Source of the DNA: Scatosoma sp048465415
GTDB lineage: Bacteria; Bacillota; Clostridia; Christensenellales; Borkfalkiaceae
DNA: 64,000 bases
Direction: 5' to 3'
NCBI GenBank assembly: GCA_048465415.1
Contig: DBFWLO010000019.1
Span: forward strand, 1 to 64,000
Each line of letters opens with the position of its first letter. The stretch's first letter is position 1. Under the pieces are notes generated by a model. That model searched no databases, was not told the origin of the DNA, and was given only the letters and a program-made list of their open reading frames with translations. Positions 16,785 through 26,486 of this stretch are shown here, piece after piece. The position numbers were made by a program, and so were the translations under genes.

Positions 16785-18260
16785 TTAGCGTATTTTTACT
16801 TTTCCTATTTCATATTCACGGGAATCAAAGTCCCCTTTCCCGAGCGGAAGCGCGACGCGGCTTTCCTTTCCGCCGTATTCGCCCACGAGGGAGACGGTCA
16901 AGGTATACGTCCCGCGGAGAAGACCGTCCGGGAGCGGGAAAACCGCGTTGTACGCGTACTCACCGCTTTCCTTCGTCAAACCCGTCAAGTCGAAATCCGG
17001 GCGGTATTCCCGGAATACTTCGCAGCCGGTTTCGCCTTGGAGCCGCACGCAGAGCGGATAGTGGCGATAGAGCACGCCGCAGCCCGTATTGATCCAGGTC
17101 GATTCCAGCCGTAGCGCGCCGCCCGCGGACGTTTCTTTCGTATAGCGGATCCGAGAAGGCAGAATCCGGTAGCCGATCACTTGATTTTCAAAGCGCGCGG
17201 ACGGTTTCAAAGTTTCCGCGTAATAATCGTAAGGAAGCTCGTACATTTTCCGGTAATTGCCCTCGTAAAAGCCGAAGGTGGCGATGTTGGCGCGCGCCGC
17301 GCAAAAAGCCAGATAGGAGGATTCGGGATCGTTTCTCTCTCCCGTTCCCCAAACCGTTTCGGCGAACACGGGCGCGGCCGGATAGTTTTTCGCCCGGAGC
17401 CATTCGAAAAACAGCCGCCCGCCCGGATAGGCGTTTTCGATGCCGTCGTAGCGAAGCGCGAAGCCTTTCTCCATCGCGTTGTCGTAGGCGGCTTCTTTCT
17501 CGTAAAGAGATTTTTCCTCTTCTTTGACAAATTGCACGGAGGGCACGTTGATGGCGATCTTCGTATCCTTATATCCGGCGAAGGCTCGGCCGTAGACGTT
17601 CACGAAGTCGTTGAGTACGGCGGTCTTTTTCGTTTTGTCCCTTTCGCTCGTTTCGTCCCAATAGTTTCCCCAGTTGCTGTCCCATTCGCCGTAGAGTCCG
17701 TACGCCCGCGCGTCGATCACGTCTGCCGCGCCGTCCTTATATTCTTCGGCCAGCCGCGTCAAAAACGTTTCGACGAGCCCTTGGTATACCTTATTGGCGT
17801 AATCGGGGTGCTCGAAGCGATAGGCGCCGTCTAAAATACTCGCCGGTTTGAACGTCCCCACATTTTCGACCGATTTCACCCAATCGGGGTAGCCTTTGAT
17901 CTTCCAGACGTTATCCGGCATCAGATATAAGCGGAGATACACCGTTTTATCGTCCCTTTTCAGCCTCTCGATCGCGGCGGTGAGCGAAGAGAAATCGAAC
18001 CTCCCGCGACCGGGTTCTAACCGGTCCCAGCTGCATAAAATAATACCTACGTCGAATTCGTCGGGAATTCCCTTTTGAATAATTTCTTCGGGGAAGCCGT
18101 AATACGACCAGCCCATGAGCGGATTGTGCAGGGGGCGGCCGTTGTCGTCCCCGTAAAAAATCCCCACGGCGTCCGTTCCCCTTCCGCTCTCCGTCGGAGT
18201 TTTGCAGCCGGAAAAAAATATGCAGACAGCGAACAATAAAAAGGCGAGTCGTTTTTTCAT
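16785..18260 (-). CDS. Lipoprotein, glycosidase-like barrel (paralogue of 6137-7642)
   Basis: A 491-residue lipoprotein with a lipobox Cys at residue 19 (FFSGC). It matches the 6137-7642 protein nearly throughout: HNPLMGWSYYGFPEEI, DVGIILCSWDRLEPGRGRFDF, YLRLYLMPDNVW and ARAYGLYGEWDSNWGNYWD, with the same candidate acid/base Glu. The C-terminal DUF4832-like beta domain is also kept. The two copies sit at opposite ends of the same locus but under different promoters. Conservation of the putative catalytic Glu in both suggests that both are active and differ in substrate or timing. It has its own promoter (18291-18319) and GGGGAG ahead of the ATG. Confidence 0.72.
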   Translation of the reverse strand: MKKRLAFLLFAVCIFFSGCKTPTESGRGTDAVGIFYGDDNGRPLHNPLMGWSYYGFPEEIIQKGIPDEFDVGIILCSWDRLEPGRGRFDFSSLTAAIERLKRDDKTVYLRLYLMPDNVWKIKGYPDWVKSVENVGTFKPASILDGAYRFEHPDYANKVYQGLVETFLTRLAEEYKDGAADVIDARAYGLYGEWDSNWGNYWDETSERDKTKKTAVLNDFVNVYGRAFAGYKDTKIAINVPSVQFVKEEEKSLYEKEAAYDNAMEKGFALRYDGIENAYPGGRLFFEWLRAKNYPAAPVFAETVWGTGERNDPESSYLAFCAARANIATFGFYEGNYRKMYELPYDYYAETLKPSARFENQVIGYRILPSRIRYTKETSAGGALRLESTWINTGCGVLYRHYPLCVRLQGETGCEVFREYRPDFDLTGLTKESGEYAYNAVFPLPDGLLRGTYTLTVSLVGEYGGKESRVALPLGKGDFDSREYEIGKVKIR

Positions 18261-18290
18261 CGTTTCTCCCCGTAAAGCTTAGTTAAGACA

Positions 18291-18319
18291 ATTCTATCAT
18301 TCTTTTCCACAGATTTCAA
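18291..18319 (-). promoter_or_regulatory. Sigma-A promoter for the 16785-18260 lipoprotein
   Basis: On the minus strand, TTGAAA (18314-18319) and TAGAAT (18291-18296) have a 17-base spacer, 31 bases before the start codon. It directly follows the terminator at 18387-18417, so it opens a new transcription unit. Confidence 0.75.
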
Positions 18320-18386
18320 GGCCTCAAAATTTGGAAACACGTACGCAAATTTTCCTCCTGCGCTTTCCCGACGTAAATTCAGCCAC

Positions 18387-18417
18387 GAAAAAAGGACGAG
18401 AGTTTCTCTCGCCCTTT
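18387..18417 (-). terminator. Terminator of the GH4 operon
   Basis: A 12-base-pair stem (arms 18391-18402 and 18406-18417, one G-T pair) with a three-base loop, followed on the minus strand by TTTTTT. It begins 17 bases after the stop of the 944-residue lipoprotein gene and cleanly ends that operon. Confidence 0.9.
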
Positions 18418-18433
18418 CTTTTTATTCATCGCT

Positions 18434-21268
18434 TCACGAAACGACAGACAATTTGAAATCGTCGATGGTAAACGTGAATCCGTCAGCGTTTCCGCCGCCA
18501 AAGATCATGATGCAGTCCCAGGCCTGCGTCGCGGTCAGCTCGAACTCTACTTTTTTCTGCGCGCCGATCTTCGTAGCCTCGCCGTTAAACTGATGATTGA
18601 CGCTGCTGCTGCCGAGCTGAATATACATCTCGCTTTCCCCGGGATTGGCGACAACCGTATACGTCAAGGAAATTTTATATTTCGCGGTCGGACTGTAATT
18701 CCAGTCGCGATTGCGGATCTGGATCCCGCCGTAAGGCCCCTTACATTCCACGAGCATCACGAAGCCGCTGGAAAGCTCGGACTGATAGCGCGCGTCGTTG
18801 GTAAAGCGAATCGAGGAAGCGTTGTTGACGTCCATGTAATACTTGCCGCTTTCGTCGTAGACCGGCGCCGACGAAGACGCGCCCGCCTCGTTCAGACCGC
18901 CCGCGCCGCGCGTATCCTCCTGAATGAACACGTCGTCCAAGGTAAACGCACTTTCTTTCGACGCGCCGATAAAGATTTCCGCGCCGTCGCTCCCCGCCGC
19001 TAGGTAAACGGTCTTTCTGCCGGCGCCGCCCTGCGGGGCGTCCCATTCCGCCGCGCTTCCGTTTTCGCCGAATTTGACGAAAAGTTTGTTTCCGGCCGGG
19101 GCGGAAATCATATTATACGTGAAGGTGACGGCGTAGGTTTTCCCGACGATTGTATCCTTTTTGTACCTGAATTTCACGCCGCCGTTCGCGGGCGCAGAGA
19201 CTCGGAGGACGGTGCCGGAAGAGAGCGTTTCCGTAACCCCTTCCGCGCCGCCGAATACGCTTCTCACATACACTTCCACTTCGCTTTCGAAGGATTCGTA
19301 GATCCCCGTCGCGCTCATGTCTATCCACGACGCTTTGACGTTATCGAGGATCGCCTCCGAATCCGCGCCGAGTCGCACCGTCAGGTGATACTCTTTATCC
19401 TCCGCGGGCGCGGTGAGACGCAGCGTCGCCCTCTTAATGCCCGACGCGAGATCGTCGATCGCTACGAACCCGCCCGACGAGCCGTCGTCCGCCGTGAATC
19501 CGACCGAGAACGACGTGCCGGAAAGCAGGGAATAGGAAAGCTCGACTCGGAAAGTCTGCCCGCCTCCCGCGTTCGCGCCCCTGAATACGACTTCGCCTTC
19601 CATAGTAGTTTTCACGTACGCGGAATTGCCGTCTATGCTCTTGCCTTTCTCGGCGGTGAGCGCCAGGGACGCGCCTTTCTTCGCTTCGGGATAGAGCTGT
19701 CTTTTGAGCACCGATTCAAAGTTCTCGTCGACGCTTTTGTCCCTGATCCCGAAAGGCTCGTTGCGCACGGAGGGATCGTCGGAAGCGATCCGTTCTATTT
19801 TCAGATTGTCGATGAGAATCTCGACGGCGGAAGCGTCGGGGAACATCATCAGGAACGCGTCCTCCGCGGCGCCGATTTCGAGAACGTTGGAAATCGTCTG
19901 CCAGGCCCCCTTTTCCACATTCGTAGGCAGCTGATAGAAGGAATCGCCCGCGGACGAACGGAGCTGAATATAGAAGGTATTCGGGATCGTTTGGAACGCA
20001 TAGTCGAAACCGATCCGGTACACGCCCCGAGCCGCAAACGAGATACCGGCAAAATCGGTGCCGAGATACGCGCCGTCGCTCTTGATCCGAAGCACGTTGG
20101 AATCCCGAGCCGTATCGTGGTAGATATAGTTATCGGTATTGCCGTGCGGGACGTAGATGAGGTTTTTCGTCTCTCCGACGTCCGCCTCGAAATCTTCCGT
20201 AAATTCCTCGCCCTCCGCGAGCGAGAATTTGGAACCGTAATCAGGGCGGCTGCCGCCTACCGTTTCCGAGGCCATATACAGCACCGGAACGCCTTCCGCG
20301 TTTTCGCCCGCCGAGGCTTTGGGTATGACCTGGAAGCCGATATATTTCCCGCGCATCGCTTCCGTGATCGTCAGCGTTCTGCCCGTGTTTTCGAGGATCA
20401 TTTTATTCAGCCCCGTATCGGTGAGCGCCGCGAACCATTTGAAAGTGGATTCGCCTTCGAGATCCCCTTCGTAGTCGGTGTACGTATAGCTCGCCGTCAC
20501 CGTGCTTCCCACCGCGATATTTCCTTTCAGCGCCAACTCGGAAGCGATGGGGCGGGAGTCCTCTCTCGTCACCTTGACGTTGTCGACGACGAGTTCGCCA
20601 GCGTCGTTCCGGGGCATGATCATGATATAATAGCCGCTGTATACTCCCAAAGTAAAGGTATGGATGAGTTTGCCTCTGCCCGCCGCCGCGCCGAAGGTGG
20701 CGAATACGTCGCTCGCCGCGCCCGCCGTCGCGTCGCGGAACTGGAAGAAAAAGTCGTTGGACGGGGTGATCACATTATAATCCATTTCGATCGTGTAGGT
20801 CCCGCCCGCGACGAATTTGGTCCCGGTCAGCCGGATCCCCGCATAGTTGCCCTCCGTCTTGATGCGCAGGGACTTTCCGTCAATCGCGTCCGCCCCCGAG
20901 AACACCTCACACTTCGCGCCGTCGTTGATCGGAGAGAGCCGGGAAGTGAAATAGTCGCCGTCGAATGTCTCCACGAAGGTTTCCCCCGCCTTGATCGCCT
21001 GCTGTTTTTTCACCAGCTGTTTCCACTCCTCGTCCTCGGGGAAACGGGGGATCTCCGGTTTATCGCCGCGCGAAGCGGACGCGCACTCGTCGTCGAGGAG
21101 CTCGCCAAGCTCCGGCGGAACGGGAGCAGGAGGAACGGGGTTCACCGAATCCGTGGAAGAAGTCGAATCGTCCGGCGAAGAAGTTCTGTCCCCGCCGCAG
21201 GAAGCCGCCGAAAGGAGCAGGGCGGCGCACAGCAACAAAGCGCCGAGCGTTTTGAAAAATTTATTCAT
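18434..21268 (-). CDS. Large lipoprotein of repeated CBM4-like modules
   Basis: A 944-residue lipoprotein with a lipobox (LSAASC, Cys24) and an acidic Ser/Thr/Pro linker. Five similar beta-sandwich modules follow at about residues 75-235, 350-490, 510-640, 645-780 and 800-944. Each opens with FxExFE or a similar strand and closes with [LI]DD[FV]K/N-type strands (VVDNVKVTRE, LIDNLKIER, TLDDVFIQED, TIDDFKLSVVS), as in CBM4/9-like carbohydrate-binding modules. A single Ig-like domain (SYTYTDYEGDLEGESTFKW) sits at about 237-340 between modules one and two. No catalytic domain is present. Its ATG overlaps the stop of the GH110-like gene (ATGA), so the two are translationally coupled. A glycan-capturing surface partner of that enzyme is inferred. 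Confidence 0.78.
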   Translation of the reverse strand: MNKFFKTLGALLLCAALLLSAASCGGDRTSSPDDSTSSTDSVNPVPPAPVPPELGELLDDECASASRGDKPEIPRFPEDEEWKQLVKKQQAIKAGETFVETFDGDYFTSRLSPINDGAKCEVFSGADAIDGKSLRIKTEGNYAGIRLTGTKFVAGGTYTIEMDYNVITPSNDFFFQFRDATAGAASDVFATFGAAAGRGKLIHTFTLGVYSGYYIMIMPRNDAGELVVDNVKVTREDSRPIASELALKGNIAVGSTVTASYTYTDYEGDLEGESTFKWFAALTDTGLNKMILENTGRTLTITEAMRGKYIGFQVIPKASAGENAEGVPVLYMASETVGGSRPDYGSKFSLAEGEEFTEDFEADVGETKNLIYVPHGNTDNYIYHDTARDSNVLRIKSDGAYLGTDFAGISFAARGVYRIGFDYAFQTIPNTFYIQLRSSAGDSFYQLPTNVEKGAWQTISNVLEIGAAEDAFLMMFPDASAVEILIDNLKIERIASDDPSVRNEPFGIRDKSVDENFESVLKRQLYPEAKKGASLALTAEKGKSIDGNSAYVKTTMEGEVVFRGANAGGGQTFRVELSYSLLSGTSFSVGFTADDGSSGGFVAIDDLASGIKRATLRLTAPAEDKEYHLTVRLGADSEAILDNVKASWIDMSATGIYESFESEVEVYVRSVFGGAEGVTETLSSGTVLRVSAPANGGVKFRYKKDTIVGKTYAVTFTYNMISAPAGNKLFVKFGENGSAAEWDAPQGGAGRKTVYLAAGSDGAEIFIGASKESAFTLDDVFIQEDTRGAGGLNEAGASSSAPVYDESGKYYMDVNNASSIRFTNDARYQSELSSGFVMLVECKGPYGGIQIRNRDWNYSPTAKYKISLTYTVVANPGESEMYIQLGSSSVNHQFNGEATKIGAQKKVEFELTATQAWDCIMIFGGGNADGFTFTIDDFKLSVVS

Positions 21269-23922
21269 TTTCCTTCGCCTCCCGCGACAAATTTGATTTT
21301 TGGCATACGTTTGGGAACGTATTTATTGAGTTCGACGGGCGCGTCCGCGTTGGAGATCTGAATGAGCGAGGCCCCGTCCGCGTCGCTGTCCGCGAAACGG
21401 ATCGCGAGACTGATCGCTTCGCCGCCGTCGATTTTCGCCTTGACTTCGGGCACCGCGTCGAAGGGAATGAACGCTTCACCGCAATAACCCTTGTTATCAT
21501 CCTTTACCCAGAAACTCATTTTGATCTGGTCTTTCTTATCTAAAACTTCGGAACTCGTCCGCGCCGCGACTATTTGGCACCCGCCCGCGAGATCGTCGCC
21601 CATGAAAAGCTGGATGCAGGTGGGATCCTCCACTTTGAGGCCCGAGAGGTTCTTGGAGGATTCGGTGTTCTGCGTGAGGAATATCTCCACGCCGTCGCCG
21701 TTCCAGTAGCTGTTCGGCACCCAGGAAAGACGATCGTCGGACACGTCGTAACCGATATAGATTCCGTTGTCGTCCCAGGCGAATTTGACGGAATGGATTT
21801 TGATGTCGTTGTCGTCGAGTTCGACTTCTTCCTGCTCGTTGTTGGACGCGCCGACCATCTCGATCACCGTGCCCTTATCCGCCCAATCGGAGAGACTTTT
21901 ATCCCCGACCGCAATGCTTCCCTCGGCGATCTTCGCCACCTCCGAAGTCGTGACGGCGGCGGTGACGACGAAATCTTCCGCGGAGAGTCCGTCGTTGTCC
22001 TCGACGGTCAAAGCGTTTTCTTCGCAGTCCTCCGCTATGCCGGGATTGAACTCGGTGGAAGCGGAAAGCAGTCGGTTTTTGGAGATCGTGACGCCGCGCG
22101 CTTTGCGCATGATCACGCCCACTTTGTTCTGCACGAGTCCCACGTTGGAGACGAGATTATGCGTGAACGAGCTCGCCGACGCGCCGCAGTACATGATGCC
22201 GGCACAGCCCGTATTCGCGATCAGGTTGTTCTCCACGGAGATATTTTTCATGACTCCCGGCTCGCCTTCCGCGCCGTCCGGGCCGTAGCAATAGGCGGTT
22301 ACCGCCGCGCGGGCGCCGCCGCTTAAATTCGTGGAAATGAATTTATTGTGGCGGATAATGAGATCGGAGGTAGGCATCGCCTCGTACCACTCGGAGGTGT
22401 CGGACGTGAGCAGAACGCCCGCGTCGGTAAGATTGGCAAAGACGTTGTGTTCGACGACGCCGCCAGCGGCCGACTGAATGAGGATCCCCCGGCAGCGTTT
22501 GTTGCGCACGATGTTGTTGGCAAAGGTGACTTTGGCGGCGTGGGATTTGTTGACGACCATATCGCCCGCGCCCGCTTCCGCCGGCAGAGCCTCCGTAAAG
22601 GTAACGTCGAACCCGTTGTCGGAATCGCTGTCCTTTACCGATTCCACCGTGAGCAGGCATTTTTCCGCCAGCGTTTCCCTGTTCACGACCGCGAGTTTGT
22701 CGCCCTTTGCAGGCGCAAAGTTATAGTCCCGCTCGTTGACGATGTGGATCGTCCTGCGTTCGCCCGAAATCTCTTTGAGCGTCGAATAGAAGCCGTGCAC
22801 ATTGAGCGCGTCGTCGCCGCAGTTTTCAAAGAGGCTGTTCGTGACGACGACTTCGCCCGCCGTCTCCATGAGATGAATCCCGTCCGCCGTGGTGGACATG
22901 AGCCGGTCGGTACCCGGTTTGAGCATGACGTTGAAATCGTTGAAATACAGATTGGTGTTTTCCTTGCCCATAAACGCCATACCGGGCGCGCTGTACACGT
23001 CGACGTGCTCGAAATACGCGTTCCCGGACCGTTCCACCGTCAAGGCGTCGTAGGAATAGATTTGATGGCGCAGAATGACCGTCGTGCCCGCGGGCGACGC
23101 TTTATAGCCCTGCGAAAAGCGGATTTCCAGCGTCTGGGCGCCGAGATAGCGGACGTACTCGACGGTGTAATAGATATCGTTGCCGCCGGAGAGCGGCGCG
23201 TTCGTGCGGTTGTTGTATTCGAGCAGGCCCATGATCTCCGTCGACTCGTCCACGGGATAGCCTTCGTCGACCTTGATCTTAAAAGTGCGGCCGTCCGTCT
23301 CGACGATCTTTCCCATCGAGAAGGGAACTCTGCCCCAGTCGATATTGACGCCGATCAAACGGAAATTCTCGCAGTCCATGATGTGGAAGGGCTTGAACGT
23401 ACCGTGAAAATATAAATTCGTGTCCTTGCCGCGCAGGGTGAGATTGTCGATTCCGTCGATCACGACGGCATAATCGGGGTGCTCCGCGCTCATGCCCTCG
23501 ATGAAATCGAAATCCCCTTCGGGAAGTTCCAAAATCACGGGCGCGCCGTTTTCGGCTTTGGCCGCCGCGAGCGCTTTTTCAAACGCGTCCGTATCGTCTT
23601 TCCGGTCCGTACCGTTCCCGCCGTAGTCATCGACTTTGATGATCTTGGCGTTTTTTTCGGGCGCGTACCGGCTCGCGTCCGATTCGTACGCCTCCCCGTC
23701 CACGCCCACGATCCAGGGATTGCTCAGTCCGGGATCGGTAAGAGTCGTTTCGTTGTTCATGTCCAGCGCGTAGGCCTTCGCGATCAGTTTGTCGATACTC
23801 ACGCCGTTCTCTCCTCCCTTTCCGTCCCTGCGAAGAAAGAATACGGACGGTATTCCCATCGCCGCGGCGAATAACACGGTCAATATGCAGGCACTCGTTC
23901 TCTTTAACGTTTTGTTTTTCAT
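21265..23922 (-). CDS. Beta-helix enzyme, GH110-like, with CBM9-like C terminus
   Basis: An 885-residue exported protein; the N-terminal hydrophobic segment (residues 10-30) may be a signal or an anchor. Residues about 95-650 form a right-handed parallel beta-helix that starts with the usual DDYGGNGTDRKDDTDAF segment. Near residues 345-378, TTADGIHLME and CGDDALNVHG resemble the acidic centre of GH110 alpha-1,3-galactosidases, and CRGILIQSAAG also fits that family. Residues about 700-885 resemble a CBM9/DOMON-type module (NSYWNGDGVEIFLTQ). GH110 enzymes remove terminal alpha-1,3-galactose, such as blood group B or alpha-Gal. Activity here is inferred, with support from GH4 in the same operon. 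AAGGAGG suits the second of two adjacent ATGs. Confidence 0.72.
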   Translation of the reverse strand: MKNKTLKRTSACILTVLFAAAMGIPSVFFLRRDGKGGENGVSIDKLIAKAYALDMNNETTLTDPGLSNPWIVGVDGEAYESDASRYAPEKNAKIIKVDDYGGNGTDRKDDTDAFEKALAAAKAENGAPVILELPEGDFDFIEGMSAEHPDYAVVIDGIDNLTLRGKDTNLYFHGTFKPFHIMDCENFRLIGVNIDWGRVPFSMGKIVETDGRTFKIKVDEGYPVDESTEIMGLLEYNNRTNAPLSGGNDIYYTVEYVRYLGAQTLEIRFSQGYKASPAGTTVILRHQIYSYDALTVERSGNAYFEHVDVYSAPGMAFMGKENTNLYFNDFNVMLKPGTDRLMSTTADGIHLMETAGEVVVTNSLFENCGDDALNVHGFYSTLKEISGERRTIHIVNERDYNFAPAKGDKLAVVNRETLAEKCLLTVESVKDSDSDNGFDVTFTEALPAEAGAGDMVVNKSHAAKVTFANNIVRNKRCRGILIQSAAGGVVEHNVFANLTDAGVLLTSDTSEWYEAMPTSDLIIRHNKFISTNLSGGARAAVTAYCYGPDGAEGEPGVMKNISVENNLIANTGCAGIMYCGASASSFTHNLVSNVGLVQNKVGVIMRKARGVTISKNRLLSASTEFNPGIAEDCEENALTVEDNDGLSAEDFVVTAAVTTSEVAKIAEGSIAVGDKSLSDWADKGTVIEMVGASNNEQEEVELDDNDIKIHSVKFAWDDNGIYIGYDVSDDRLSWVPNSYWNGDGVEIFLTQNTESSKNLSGLKVEDPTCIQLFMGDDLAGGCQIVAARTSSEVLDKKDQIKMSFWVKDDNKGYCGEAFIPFDAVPEVKAKIDGGEAISLAIRFADSDADGASLIQISNADAPVELNKYVPKRMPKIKFVAGGEGK

Positions 23923-23932
23923 CATCGCCTCC

Positions 23933-25525
23933 TTACTCCGCCGTATAGCGGTCGTATGCGTGCTGATATATCTCGACGCATTTTTCTACGCGCGCGGCTT
24001 TCAGATCGGCTACGAATTTATCGAAATCTGCTTTCGTGAGGTCCTTTTTGGCGATCAGCCTCGCCTCCTGCGACTCGACGAGGTTATTGAGGTCGATTTG
24101 CAGCGTCGAAAGCTCCACCGACTCCGCCGCCGTGAAGGTGACGGAAGGATAGGGCACTTTCAGACAGTCCATATACCCCGCGTCTTCGACGGCTTTATTG
24201 ATATTCCGCACCTGCGGCGTGCTATCCTTCAAAACGAAATCGCCGCTCCAATAGGGAATGGTGCCCAGCCCCACGTTGGGCGTGACGGTGCCGCGGTATT
24301 CCTCTATATCCATGCCCTCGGGCACGTTGAAAGTCCAGCTGGTATGCGCGTCGTCGTCCCACTTCCAGTCCAGCCCCTCCTTGCCGAACGATTGGAGCTG
24401 CGAGCCCAGTTCGGTGTAGAAAAAGTCCATCCAGCGCACGATTTCCCGCTGATAGGGCGAAGTCGAGCAGATCACGATCGTATCGGGCGAAACGTCGTTG
24501 CCGAATCCGAGCCACATCTGTTTGTCGTTGATCGTGCTCGTCAAGGCGGGCACGCCCGTATAATCCCCGTCGAGCTTGTTGCCGACGATCAGGTACGCGG
24601 CGCCGCCGTCAAAGCAGCCGACGATGTTCTGACTCCCCTTCTGCGCGAGTTCTTTGTCCTCGCTCATGCTGAATACGTCGTTATCCAAGAGTTTTTCCCG
24701 GTACAGTTTGTTGGCGAATTGAAGATAGTTCCAGTAATTTTCCGTCGTCGGGACAAAGACGACTTTTCCGTCCTCGCCCACTTCGATGCCCGTCGAGACG
24801 TACCCGAAGGCGCTCATGAGGAAGTTGCGCGTCTGATGGAGTCCGACCGAGGCGAGCGGGATCTCGTCGCTTAAACCGTTGCCGTTGGGATCCTGCGTTT
24901 TGAAGGCTTTCAGAACCTCGTAAAATTCGTCGATCGTTTCGGGCATTTTAAGGCCGAGTTCTTTCAGCCACTTCCGATTGATGTATTGTTTGAAGGTGAG
25001 ATCGCGCGGCACGGTGTTGAGGGACGCGAAGGAATAGATCTTTCCGTCGTCGAGCGTGGTGCGCTTGGCGATTTCGGGATTTTCGTCCATCAGCTTTTTA
25101 TAGTTGGGCGCGTATTCGTCGATCAGTTCGCCAATGGGCTGAATCATGCCGTTGGAGGCGTACGTCGTTTGTTCTTCGAGCTTGTTCCAGAAGAGGAACG
25201 CGTCGAGGGACTCGTCCTCCCAACTCGTCGAGCGCAGCTCCTGATAGCTCTCGGTGTTCGCCTCGACGAATTCGACGCGGATATTGGTGATCGCCTCCAT
25301 CTCCTTAAAGAGCCGCATGTCTTTATAGTTCGCGTGGAGAGCGTGTTTGGGCACAAACATTTTGATCGTAACCTTTTCCTTTACGATCTGGGGATTGGAC
25401 GTGTCCGCGATGAAGTTGTCCGGATCGTAGTTCCCTCGTCCGCCGCCTCCGCCGCAGGCGGCGAAGACCAAACAGACGAACGAAGCGCAGAGCAGGAAAC
25501 TCAAAAATTTAGCGAGTCTTTTCAA
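23933..25525 (-). CDS. Extracellular sugar-binding lipoprotein (TTG start)
   Basis: A 530-residue CUT1-type binding lipoprotein with a lipobox (VFAAC, Cys24) followed by a Gly-rich linker. It has PIGELIDEYAPNYKKLMDENPEI, KTQDPNGNGLSDEIPLA, which looks like a calcium-binding loop, and WMDFFYTELG, as in LplA/YtcQ proteins. The start codon is TTG, supported by GGAGG seven bases upstream and by the signal peptide beginning there. It delivers ligand to permeases 26487-27422 and 25557-26477. Company with GH4 and GH110-like genes suggests an alpha-galactoside ligand, which is inference only. Confidence 0.9.
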   Translation of the reverse strand: MKRLAKFLSFLLCASFVCLVFAACGGGGGRGNYDPDNFIADTSNPQIVKEKVTIKMFVPKHALHANYKDMRLFKEMEAITNIRVEFVEANTESYQELRSTSWEDESLDAFLFWNKLEEQTTYASNGMIQPIGELIDEYAPNYKKLMDENPEIAKRTTLDDGKIYSFASLNTVPRDLTFKQYINRKWLKELGLKMPETIDEFYEVLKAFKTQDPNGNGLSDEIPLASVGLHQTRNFLMSAFGYVSTGIEVGEDGKVVFVPTTENYWNYLQFANKLYREKLLDNDVFSMSEDKELAQKGSQNIVGCFDGGAAYLIVGNKLDGDYTGVPALTSTINDKQMWLGFGNDVSPDTIVICSTSPYQREIVRWMDFFYTELGSQLQSFGKEGLDWKWDDDAHTSWTFNVPEGMDIEEYRGTVTPNVGLGTIPYWSGDFVLKDSTPQVRNINKAVEDAGYMDCLKVPYPSVTFTAAESVELSTLQIDLNNLVESQEARLIAKKDLTKADFDKFVADLKAARVEKCVEIYQHAYDRYTAE

Positions 25526-25556
25526 AATCGTACCTCCTTCCTTATCTTATATTTGA

Positions 25557-26477
25557 TCAGCCCTTTACGCTGCCGATCATAACTCCCTTGATGAAATACC
25601 GCTGTAAAAACGGATAGATGAACAGAATGGGCAGCGTCGAGACGACGATGGTCGTATACTTGATCGCCTCGGACATGTACGCCTGTTCGATGAGGCTGCC
25701 CCCGCCGCCCCCAGCCATCGACGAATTGGACTTGACGAGCACTTCCCGAAGCACCATTTGCAGCGGCCATTTGTTTTGATCGGGCAGGTACAGGAGCGCG
25801 TTGAAATAGGAATTCCAGTACCCTACCGCGTAAAAGAGGATCATCACCGCGATGATCGGCATGGACAAAGGCAGCACGATCGTAAAAAAGATGCGGAAAT
25901 CGTTCGCTCCGTCCACTTTCGCCGCTTCCTGGATCTCCCAGGCGATCGAGGACGACATGTACGTGCGCACGACGATCACGTTCCATACGCTCAGCGCGCC
26001 GGGCAGAATAAAGCCGAAAATGTTGTTCATCAGTCCCAAAGATTTGACGATCAAAAAGGTGGGAATCATGCCCCCGTTGAAGAACATCGTGATCATGAAC
26101 AGCGTCATCAGTACGCCGCGGGGATGAAAATCTTTGCGGGAAAGCACATAGCCCGCGGGGATCGTCAGCGCGCAGCTGATCAACGTGCCCAAAACGACGT
26201 AGACGAGCGTATTGAGATAGCCCCGCCAGATCATGTCCGCGCTCAGCACCTTCGCGTAGGAACTGAAATCGATCGCCGTCGGGAAGAGAACGATCTTTCC
26301 CATATATACGTCCCGGGGTGGCGAAATCGAACAGGACAAAACATAGACGAGCGGATAGATCGTGACGAGCGTCCAAAGGGCGAGTACAAAATACACGATC
26401 CCTTCGAAAACGCGGTCGTCCCGGGAAATTTTTTTCTTTTTGCGCTTTTGTATAGCGTTTTCCGGGTTTTTTGTCAT
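25557..26477 (-). CDS. Sugar ABC transporter permease, YtcP/LplC type
   Basis: A 306-residue six-segment permease. The EAA loop reads IQEAAKVDGANDFRIF with VLPLSMPI, and the C terminus RYFIKGVMIGSVKG is typical of the LplC branch. The cytoplasmic N terminus is Lys-rich (RKKKKISRDD). GAGGTGA lies ahead of the ATG, and the preceding permease gene ends ten bases before. It partners 26487-27422. Confidence 0.93.
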   Translation of the reverse strand: MTKNPENAIQKRKKKKISRDDRVFEGIVYFVLALWTLVTIYPLVYVLSCSISPPRDVYMGKIVLFPTAIDFSSYAKVLSADMIWRGYLNTLVYVVLGTLISCALTIPAGYVLSRKDFHPRGVLMTLFMITMFFNGGMIPTFLIVKSLGLMNNIFGFILPGALSVWNVIVVRTYMSSSIAWEIQEAAKVDGANDFRIFFTIVLPLSMPIIAVMILFYAVGYWNSYFNALLYLPDQNKWPLQMVLREVLVKSNSSMAGGGGGSLIEQAYMSEAIKYTTIVVSTLPILFIYPFLQRYFIKGVMIGSVKG

Positions 26478-26486
26478 TCGCTCACC

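Noticed and set aside
19385..21361. Long plus-strand open frame (658 codons) opposite the five-module lipoprotein
   Set aside because: Same shadow pattern: Arg-rich, no recognisable domain, no upstream promoter or ribosome site, and the minus-strand gene has a lipobox and repeated modules.
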